Shown piece after piece: positions 57,237-64,000 of a stretch of DNA of 64,000 bases (positions are counted from its first letter, which is position 1; every line of letters begins with the position of its first letter). The translations under genes were made by a program, and so were the position numbers. The DNA comes from Malassezia japonica (taxonomy: Eukaryota; Basidiomycota; Malasseziomycetes; Malasseziales; Malasseziaceae): positions 186,001 through 250,000 of the forward strand of contig NC_083374.1 in NCBI RefSeq assembly GCF_029542785.1, in the 5' to 3' direction. The notes beneath the pieces were generated by a model. That model had not been told where the DNA came from, made no database searches, and worked only from the letters and a program-made list of their open reading frames with translations.

Positions 57237-60200
57237 TTAGTAGACCTCGAGCACATAGCGCTCGTCGTCCTTCAGCGACTCGATCTTGGCCTCGGCCTGC
57301 TCCTTGGTCCAGCCACGCTCCACGAAAGCGCTCACGAGCGCCTCCTGGATGTCCGGCACGGGCCAGACGGGGCCACAGAGCGTAAAGATACCCTTCCTTC
57401 CCTCATCGACGAGTGCCTCAGCCGCCTCCTCGCTCTGGTCGTTTACCGAGCCGAGCTCCGGCGCAAGGAACGAGGTCAGCATGTGGCCGTCCTCCTTGAT
57501 CTTGTGCTGGATGTACACCTTCTTCTGCTGGTCACGCGAGAAGGCGAGACCGAGGTGCGTCAAGAGACCGTCGCTGAGGTACGCCTCGAGCTCCTCGCCG
57601 TACAGGTACTCTTTCGCCTGGTGACGCGAGCCAAAGTAGTAGTACAGCGGGCCGACCTCCTTGCCGAGCGAGCGCTGGTGCGCACGCGCCTGCAAAAACG
57701 CACGGAAAGGCGCGGCACCCGTACCGAGACCGGCCATGATGATCGGCTGCGTGTCGAGCGGCGGCAGCTTCATCACCGACGGCTTGATGCTCACCGTGAC
57801 CTTGGTGCCGGGTGTGAGGCGCGACAGGTAGCGCGTACACTGGCCGAAGCGCAGCGAGCCACGCGGCGTCTTCCAATCGACCGTGACAATGAGCAGGTGC
57901 ACACTGTCGCCGACGGCGACCTGTGCACTGGCGATCGAGTAGTGGCGCGGCTTGATCGGCTCCACGTTCTTGATCAGCCAGTCGATCGTCACGCGCGCGG
58001 TCGGGAACATGTGCAGCACGTCGACGTAGGTCACCGTCTCGTCCTCCGACAGCTTGCGGAAGGTGCTTGCGCCCTCCGCCGAACTGATGAAGCGCAGCCA
58101 GCGCTCCTCGTCCTTGCTCGCCACCGCCTTGCCGAGCGCCTCAAAGAAGCTCTTGGGCGGCTTGCCAAAGATGTCGAGGTTCTGCTGCAGCACCTGGTAC
58201 ACCGTCCGGCTCTCAAACTCGCCGGGGTGGATCACGCTCGGGGCCGAGACAATCTCCTCGGGGTTGTAGCCGCTCCAGCGGATGAAGCGCGCGACCTCTT
58301 CGTCGTCGTTCCAGCCGTGCACACCAAGCGCCTCGCCGACCTCGTACTTGAGGCCGGTGCCCTTCGTGTCGAGCTCCATGTGGAAGAGGTTGCGGTCGTA
58401 GTCGAGCGGCGTCAGGCGCTTGTTCACGCTGACCTGCACGTTGTATGTCTTCTCGGGCAGGTCGGGGCGCGAGGCGTGGTCGTCGAGATGGTACGCCTCG
58501 CGGAAGAGCATCTGCCACGCGGCAAACGCCCACGATGCACGCACCACCGCCTGGCCCTCGTCGTCCTCGGCAGCCTTGGCCGAGAAGGCGTTGTAGGTGA
58601 GGTGCGCAGGGCGGTGCTGCAGCGCCTCCTCCTCGCCCTCGGCCGGGGTGGCCGAGGCAAAGGACGAGGTGTCGACCGCCTTGGTGCCCTTCTTGGCCTC
58701 GGCCGCGGCCTCGGCGTCGACCACGCTCGCGACCTTGACGAGCTTGGGCAGGCGCTGCGACAGCGCATTCTTCGGCGAGGCAGTCACCGCCTCGACGAGG
58801 CTCGCGACCACGGCGCCGGGCGCGGCCTCGGCGACGCCCTTGCCCTTGCCGCCCTCGGCAGCCTTGGCGGCGTCCACGACAAACACAGACACGTTGCGCT
58901 CCGCCAGGCGGCGCTTGTCGGCCGCGTACAGCGCCCCTTCGACGTCCTCCTGCGTCCAGCCGGCGGCGTTGAAGAGCACTGTCCCGTTCTCACGCACAGC
59001 GTCGAGCACGGCAAAGTTCTTCAGCACCTCGCTCGGCTCGTTCACGACAAGCGCGTGCGACGCGCCGTCGCGCGCCAGCACCGGCATGGGGATCTCGTCG
59101 GCGCGCTCGGAGAACACAAGGTCCGAGCGCACCGAACCCGTGCCGTGGAAGTTGTCAAAGCGCGACAAGAGGCGCACGTTCAGCGAGGCGTTCTGGCCAA
59201 AGAGCGCATCGGCGAGCAGCGGCGCAGCCGACGTCGTCGTGCCCTTGTCGCTGCCGACGATCGTCACGAGCTGCGCGCTGGAGAGCGCAAGCAGGTCGAC
59301 GAGCTTCGCCTGGCCGCTCTCGGCCTTGTCCAAAACGCTGCGCAGGTTGATCGGGCGCTGCGACTCGGCGGCCGCGACGAGCAGCTCGTGCCACGCGGCC
59401 GGCGCAAGCTCCTGGCCGGGGGCGAGGACGAGCGACTGGATGCGCGACGTGCCGAGCTCGCCGCTGAGCGAGGCGGCAAGCAGCTCGCTGTAAAGCGGGC
59501 CGCCGACAGTGGTGTACGCCTCCTCCACGACACGCACGACCTTGGCACTCTCGGGGAGCACCTTGCGCAGCGCCTCGGTGCTCCACGGGAAGAGCGCGCG
59601 CACGCTCACCACACCGACCTTGCTGCGGAGCGCAGCAGGGAGCGAAACGAGGAGCGCACGCGCCTGGAGCGCCAGCGAGCCGTTCGGCAGCACGAGCACC
59701 GTCTCGGGGGCCGCAGGGCCGGTGTACGCAAAGGGCTGCACCGGCTTCGGCGCGGCAGCCTTGGGGCCCGGCACGACCGTGCGGCCGACCTCGCTGCCGG
59801 CAAAGGCGCCGTCAAAGATGTGGACGAGCGGCTTGTCGGCCTTGCGCGTGTATGCGTAGCGCGTAAACTCGACGGCCTCGGCGCGCGTCGAGGAAAGCAC
59901 GACCTCGAAACCGGCCTCGCCAAGGAGCGCGGCGGTGGCGAGCGTCGCCGCGTAGTCATTCGTCACCTCGAGCTCGTCGGACGTGGTCTGGCTCGCGCTC
60001 GAGACGTGCACGACGAGGTCCTTGCGGTTCTCCGTCTGGATGCTCGCCAGCGCCGGGCCCATCGCCTGGAAGCCCTGCGCGTTGATCAGCACCGTGACCG
60101 GCTTGGGCGCTGCGCTGACCGGCGCGTCGGCGGTGCCTTCGCCGAGCAGGAAACCGGCGATGGCGCTGCCGGCGCCCGCACGCGCCTGCATCGCGTACAC

Positions 60201-60743
60201 CTTGGCGCCCGCACGCTGCTTGTGCTGCTCGGCAGCGGCGCGCTCCTGCGCCTCGCAGTACGCGCCGAATCCGCCCGAAGCGCCGCTCTCGTAGCTAAAC
60301 ACGACGTTGCTGTTGTGGTAGGCCAGCAGCTCGATCGCAAGCAGCGAGTTGATGAGGATCGGCTTGTCGAACGACGCGGCGGCCATGGCGTGCGTGCTGA
60401 GCGCAGCGTGCGCCTCCTCGAGGTCCATGTGCGTGGCAAGGGTGCTGACTGGAGGCAGCTGGCCGCGCGCCTCGTACGGAATACCCATCACGCCGTACTC
60501 GTCATAGAGGGGGTCCGACTCGGTGGCGGGCGAGACGAACAAGCCGTTGGCCTCCTTCTCGTAGGGGGTGTCGAGGATCGCTGCGCTCTTGGCCGCGGCG
60601 GCGTCGGACGTAGGCGCGGCGTCGGCCGCGACACGCTTCTGCGCCACCATCGAGCGCGCAAGTGTGTACAGGCCGGCGCCGACCAGCGCGCCACCGGCGA
60701 AGAACGCGGTGTTGTTCAGCGCAGACGATCGCGAGGATGCCAT
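57237..60743 (-). CDS. MET10: Sulfite reductase (NADPH) flavoprotein alpha subunit
   Basis: A single exon of 1168 residues. The N-terminal half is the pyruvate-oxidoreductase-like region typical of fungal Met10 (NSLLAIELLAYHNSNVVFSY, PLVHIFDGAFAG, VRALFPWSTEALRKVLPESA, EEAYTTVGGPLYSELLAASL). The C-terminal FAD/NADPH module follows: LKYEVGEALGVHGWND, the FAD site RHYSIASAQVAVGDSVHLLI, GQCTRYLSRL, and the NADPH site MAGLGTGAAPFRAFLQARA, ending DDERYVLEVY. With the Met5-type beta subunit it reduces sulfite to sulfide for Cys/Met synthesis. Unusually the first 40 residues contain an uncharged hydrophobic stretch (TAFFAGGALVGAGLYTLA), which could be a membrane anchor or import signal. Confidence 0.94.
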   Translation of the reverse strand: MASSRSSALNNTAFFAGGALVGAGLYTLARSMVAQKRVAADAAPTSDAAAAKSAAILDTPYEKEANGLFVSPATESDPLYDEYGVMGIPYEARGQLPPVSTLATHMDLEEAHAALSTHAMAAASFDKPILINSLLAIELLAYHNSNVVFSYESGASGGFGAYCEAQERAAAEQHKQRAGAKVYAMQARAGAGSAIAGFLLGEGTADAPVSAAPKPVTVLINAQGFQAMGPALASIQTENRKDLVVHVSSASQTTSDELEVTNDYAATLATAALLGEAGFEVVLSSTRAEAVEFTRYAYTRKADKPLVHIFDGAFAGSEVGRTVVPGPKAAAPKPVQPFAYTGPAAPETVLVLPNGSLALQARALLVSLPAALRSKVGVVSVRALFPWSTEALRKVLPESAKVVRVVEEAYTTVGGPLYSELLAASLSGELGTSRIQSLVLAPGQELAPAAWHELLVAAAESQRPINLRSVLDKAESGQAKLVDLLALSSAQLVTIVGSDKGTTTSAAPLLADALFGQNASLNVRLLSRFDNFHGTGSVRSDLVFSERADEIPMPVLARDGASHALVVNEPSEVLKNFAVLDAVRENGTVLFNAAGWTQEDVEGALYAADKRRLAERNVSVFVVDAAKAAEGGKGKGVAEAAPGAVVASLVEAVTASPKNALSQRLPKLVKVASVVDAEAAAEAKKGTKAVDTSSFASATPAEGEEEALQHRPAHLTYNAFSAKAAEDDEGQAVVRASWAFAAWQMLFREAYHLDDHASRPDLPEKTYNVQVSVNKRLTPLDYDRNLFHMELDTKGTGLKYEVGEALGVHGWNDDEEVARFIRWSGYNPEEIVSAPSVIHPGEFESRTVYQVLQQNLDIFGKPPKSFFEALGKAVASKDEERWLRFISSAEGASTFRKLSEDETVTYVDVLHMFPTARVTIDWLIKNVEPIKPRHYSIASAQVAVGDSVHLLIVTVDWKTPRGSLRFGQCTRYLSRLTPGTKVTVSIKPSVMKLPPLDTQPIIMAGLGTGAAPFRAFLQARAHQRSLGKEVGPLYYYFGSRHQAKEYLYGEELEAYLSDGLLTHLGLAFSRDQQKKVYIQHKIKEDGHMLTSFLAPELGSVNDQSEEAAEALVDEGRKGIFTLCGPVWPVPDIQEALVSAFVERGWTKEQAEAKIESLKDDERYVLEVY

Positions 60744-61630
60744 GCTGAGAGAAGACAAGGGGCAAACGTTCGTTCTTCGGACCACGCCAAAAGTGTGCAA
60801 CGCGTGCGCAGCCAATCACGCCACAGATTTTGCGGGCCTCCACATATTGTCACGCCATCGCAAAGTGCGCGGCGAAATGGCGCAATGGCGAGTCCTGTGC
60901 GCCCGGCGGCGGCGTGGACTGCGAGTAATGCTACGTAGGTGTAAGTGGTATAGCATAGTACGGTATTGAGGTGAAGAGATGAGATATAAACAAACAGTCG
61001 ATGACTATTGAAAAATAAAAACATGAAAAAGAGCGCTGTTGCTACAGCGCCAAAGTGCAGCCATGCTATCGTGCCATGTACTTGTCGCCCCACCATTTTA
61101 TCTTTACCGACTCCCTGTCCCTCCATTCCCCTCTCGCCCAGCATCCCCCTATGGACGATCGATCGCCCTCTGACAGTCGGCGTACGGGGCCTGCCGGCGT
61201 ACTGAACCGACCCCCTCCTGCATGCAACTTAAATGGATGCGCCTTGCATGGCTGCGGCCCGATCACCTCGGCTCTTTCTCGTGGCTGCAGGCATCCGGGG
61301 TGGAGCCGCAGCTCCATTCAATTTTCGGCCACCTTGCGCGAATTTGATTGGCTTATGTCAGACCCGATGCAGCCTTTGCTGCAGGAATCGGTAGGGAGTC
61401 TGGGGTTTGCCTCCATACGCCCCAGCAGAAGCCGCCGCTTTCGCTCGTGGCAAGAAAACCGAGGACGCAGCGATTGGCAAGCAAGCCACTTGCCTTCTCA
61501 CCTTTTCTTGCGCGGGGTGCATTCCTATCGGTCGCGCACTTGACCACGCCCCTCCCCTTTGCTTCTGTACCCCCGCTCTTTAGCCTAGATCGTGCACCTG
61601 CGACGAGCAGAGTGCGAGAAGCCAGGCACG
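60744..61630. other. 887-bp intergenic region, divergent promoters
   Basis: The longest gene-free stretch outside the candidate centromere. It separates MET10 from the rightmost gene. It has an A/T-rich patch around 60985-61030 (TTGAAAAATAAAAACATGAAAAAG) and a strongly pyrimidine-biased tract around 61100-61150 on the plus strand. No tRNA, snRNA or conserved small ORF recognised. Length suggests the downstream gene has a long regulated promoter. Confidence 0.4.
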
Positions 61631-64000
61631 ATGCGCAAGGCATTTAATCCATCGAAGCTGATGGGCCTTAAGGGCAAGCGCAAAGACGCTGAGCCCACTA
61701 CAGATCGGTCCTACAGCCTCCCTGTTCCCGAGGCGACTGACGAGTCGGCCACCGGTGCGCGCCGCTTTGGCGGCCCGTCGACCGCGGCCGTCGCCGCTGC
61801 TGCTGGCGGCGGCGCGGGCGGCGGCGCGGGCGGCGCTGCAGCCGCGACGCGCGCGCACGACCAGTACTCGGATATCCCCGAGGACGACGAAGAGGACGAG
61901 GACCTGTCCAGCACATACGATTCGCAGGAGCCCGTCTACGAGGACGACGAAGAGTACACCGACGAAGACGAGTACTCGGAAGATTATGACGACGAAGAAT
62001 ACACCGAGGACGACTACACGCAGTCGGGAATTGCTGACGATGACGAGTACGATGACGAATACGACGACGAGTCGACGCGCCCGTCGGGCGACTATACCGA
62101 CTCGGCCCGCCCGTCGGGTGACTATACCGACTCGGCCCGTCCTTCGGACGACTACGACGACATGAGCGAGTACTCGCGTGAAGACGACGCTCCTCTTGAC
62201 GACGAGGACGACGAGGAATACGCAAGCACCGCCGAGGGCGATGAGCTTGACGACGAGTACCTCGACGACGAGAGCGTCGCGTCCGATCACACGATCCCGG
62301 CCGCCGGCGAGGATGAGCCGTCGCCGGCGCTCCTCGGCGCAGGCGCCGCGGGTGCGGGCGCCGCGGGCGCCGCCGCGCTCGCGCAGCAGCAGTCGGGCGG
62401 CAAGTTCCTGCGCAGCTTCCGCCGCAAGCCGAACCCGCCTGCGGACGCGCCGACGACGCGCAATGCGCTCGGCGCGCAGCGCCGTGGCTTCCTCACGCGC
62501 CTGCAAAAGATCGGGCAGCGCCAGCAGCCGGAGCGCTCGACGAACAAGGAGCCGGACGCGTTCCGCTCGAACTCGATCGTCGGCCGCTCGCGCGGCGCGG
62601 TCGCCGACCTCGAAAAGCGCAACTCGGTCACGCGCTCGGGCACGCCGCGCCGCAACGCGTCGGTGCAGCGCAAGGATAACGCGATGGGCTTGCGCGACCG
62701 TGCCGAGCTCGCCGTGATGGGCGGCTCGGAGGACGAGGACGCGGCGTACGTCAACTATAGCAGCCGGAACAAGGAGGCGGCCGCCGGCGCGCCTGGCGCG
62801 GTGCCTTCTGCGGTGCCTGCCGCTGCGGTGCCTGCCGCTGCTGCGCCTGCCGCTGCTGCGCCTGCTGCTGCTGCGCCTGTTGCTGCTGCACCTGCTGCTG
62901 CTGCACCTGCGCCGCGCACGCTGCCTGTGCCGCCCGCCGCCGCCGCTGTGCCTGCTGCTGTGCCTGCCGGCGGTGCGGTGCCTGCCGGTGCAGTGCCCGC
63001 CCGTGCGGTGCCCACCGGTGCGGCGCCTGCCGCCGCGGCCCCGTCGATCCAGAGCCGCGTGCAGGGCTCCGAGTACACGAGCACGTCGATGACGCCCTCG
63101 CGCCACCAGACAATGACGGTATCGACCGATGGCGAGTCTGATCTGAGCGACTCGGAGTACGTCCCGACGATTCCCGACAGCAACCGTGCGACCGAGGCGT
63201 TTGAGCGCTCGCCGGTCGACGCCCCCCCCTATCCCGGTGCGTCGCCGGTGGTGCCCACAACGCGCACCGCGCCGAGCGAAGAGGTGCTACTGCGCGACGA
63301 GACGCGCGGCCGCGTACCGCAGCTTGTCGATCCCTTTTCCAAAGGCATGTCGCTCGGCCGCTTTTCCAAGGACATTGGCCGTCCGGAGAGCATCGAGCCG
63401 AGCCTCTTTGAGGCGGACCGCGACTCGGGCCAGCCCTCGAGCCCGCTGCTGCCTGCGAGCGGCCCGCTGAGCGGCCAGCGCTCGTCGATGGACGCGTCGT
63501 CCGCGTCGCGTGGCGTCGTTGGCCAGGCGCCGTACCTGCTGACCGCCTCGACGAGCTCGCGCGACGCGCCGCCGGCCGCCCCCCCGATCACCCCCTCGGC
63601 GCTGCACAGGATGGAGGACGAGGACACGGGCCTCGTTGCCGAGTACACGCCGGTGTCGCGCCGCGGCCACGCGACGAATCCGTCGGTGGGCACCAGCACC
63701 GAGTTCCAGTCGGTCGGTGCGCCGTCCGAGTACAGCGCGGCGCTGCAGTCGCCTGCGCGCATCAGCAGCCGCCCCAAGAAGGTCGCGTCCGACCTGAGCC
63801 AGGCGGAGCGCGAACGCCTGCCCCGCACGCGTGCGCGCGCCGGCAGCTCGCCCCGCGCGCCGGCCGTCCCCCCCGTGCCGCCGGTGCCTGCGGTGATCCC
63901 CGCCAAGCCCAAAAAGACCGCGCCGCCAAACTTCAAGGGTCTCGAGCACAAGACCGCCCACCGCGCGCGCCGCAACTCGTCGCGTGCGTCGCGCCGCCTG
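61631..64000 (+). CDS. Unrecognised acidic disordered protein, 3'-truncated
   Basis: The frame from ATG 61631 is open for exactly 790 codons to the window end. I do not recognise a family. The N-terminus MRKAFNPSKLMGLKGKRKDA is basic; an Ala/Gly run follows; residues 80-215 are Asp/Glu/Tyr-rich with three repeats of the type RPSGDYTDSA. Then come basic segments (GGKFLRSFRRKPNPP, RRGFLTRLQKIGQRQQ), a VPAAA/APAAA repeat tract (residues about 390-470), and Ser/Pro-rich sequence with many SP sites. No membrane helix is seen so far. Alternating acidic and basic disordered blocks suggest a scaffold or cell-cortex regulator, but the informative part may lie beyond the window. Confidence 0.7.
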   Translation, partial: MRKAFNPSKLMGLKGKRKDAEPTTDRSYSLPVPEATDESATGARRFGGPSTAAVAAAAGGGAGGGAGGAAAATRAHDQYSDIPEDDEEDEDLSSTYDSQEPVYEDDEEYTDEDEYSEDYDDEEYTEDDYTQSGIADDDEYDDEYDDESTRPSGDYTDSARPSGDYTDSARPSDDYDDMSEYSREDDAPLDDEDDEEYASTAEGDELDDEYLDDESVASDHTIPAAGEDEPSPALLGAGAAGAGAAGAAALAQQQSGGKFLRSFRRKPNPPADAPTTRNALGAQRRGFLTRLQKIGQRQQPERSTNKEPDAFRSNSIVGRSRGAVADLEKRNSVTRSGTPRRNASVQRKDNAMGLRDRAELAVMGGSEDEDAAYVNYSSRNKEAAAGAPGAVPSAVPAAAVPAAAAPAAAAPAAAAPVAAAPAAAAPAPRTLPVPPAAAAVPAAVPAGGAVPAGAVPARAVPTGAAPAAAAPSIQSRVQGSEYTSTSMTPSRHQTMTVSTDGESDLSDSEYVPTIPDSNRATEAFERSPVDAPPYPGASPVVPTTRTAPSEEVLLRDETRGRVPQLVDPFSKGMSLGRFSKDIGRPESIEPSLFEADRDSGQPSSPLLPASGPLSGQRSSMDASSASRGVVGQAPYLLTASTSSRDAPPAAPPITPSALHRMEDEDTGLVAEYTPVSRRGHATNPSVGTSTEFQSVGAPSEYSAALQSPARISSRPKKVASDLSQAERERLPRTRARAGSSPRAPAVPPVPPVPAVIPAKPKKTAPPNFKGLEHKTAHRARRNSSRASRRL
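62790..63030 (+). repeat. Ala/Pro/Val coding repeat tract
   Basis: Tandem GCGGTGCCTGCC- and GCTGCGCCTGCC-type units (about 12-15 nt) encode AVPAA and APAAA repeats, later VPAGAVPARAVPTGA. Strongly repetitive DNA, likely variable in length. Confidence 0.8.

Noticed and set aside
57099..60938. A 1279-codon open frame antisense to MET10
   Set aside because: It is the mirror of a strongly GC3-biased gene; the translation is Arg/Leu/His/Ala-rich with no domain. The same applies to long antisense frames opposite TRA1 (34862-37801, 38039-41662), the M28 gene (16700-19252) and PIK1 (29083-31770).
1..64000. CRISPR arrays, rRNA operon, prophage or secondary-metabolite cluster
   Set aside because: No regularly spaced repeats, no rRNA sequence, no phage or synthase genes; the content is eukaryotic housekeeping.

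Overview
This is a gene-dense, GC-rich nuclear segment of a fungus. The gene content (PRE5, SUP35, TRA1, PIK1, SNF7, RCR-like proteins, RTC3), very small genes-per-kb spacing, ultrashort spliceosomal introns and one sharply AT-rich gene-free island all fit a basidiomycete yeast of the Malassezia type (Ustilaginomycotina). The genus is an inference; no marker in the window proves it. I rebuilt the spliced coding sequences by hand. Every multi-exon model below closes in frame, and most end with family-typical sequence, so exon borders are given to the base where possible.

Layout. 1-9 kb holds housekeeping genes: AMMECR1 (cut by the left edge), an Ivy1-like I-BAR protein, the myosin essential light chain, eS25, a DUF7719-like membrane protein, ATP synthase subunit d, the PKA regulatory subunit and mitochondrial AspRS. 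9.1-10.5 kb is an Ala/Gly-rich protein I do not recognise. 10.8-14.4 kb is an accessory island, looser and less GC-rich, with four small RCR-like single-pass membrane proteins plus one decayed copy. 14.7-42.8 kb is very compact: RTC3, PRP46, an M28 peptidase, proteasome alpha-6, SRP receptor beta, ERB1, L-2-hydroxyglutarate dehydrogenase, SNF7, an MFS transporter, PIK1 and the intronless 3597-residue TRA1. 42.8-44.2 kb has no gene and contains a roughly 0.5 kb island of about 17-20% GC, the best candidate for a centromere core. 44.2-64 kb returns to housekeeping: TRAPPC2L, a flavin-reductase-like protein, a VWA protein, complex I B22, CUE1, RhoGDI, a DUF1640 protein, eRF3, OST2, YVH1, a NADAR protein, eS7 and MET10, ending in an unrecognised acidic disordered protein cut by the right edge.

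How it works together. The genes are mostly unrelated housekeeping functions and do not form a pathway cluster. What unifies the window is genome architecture. Neighbouring stops are 0-60 bp apart, many divergent start codons are only 63-90 bp apart and share a CACGTG box, and 22 introns are exactly 22 nt long with the same internal layout (6-nt donor, 7-nt spacer, 5-nt branch box CTNAY, 4-nt acceptor). The intron class, the tiny exons it creates (8, 16, 20 and 24 nt), the candidate centromere and the RCR-like tandem array are the observations most worth following up.
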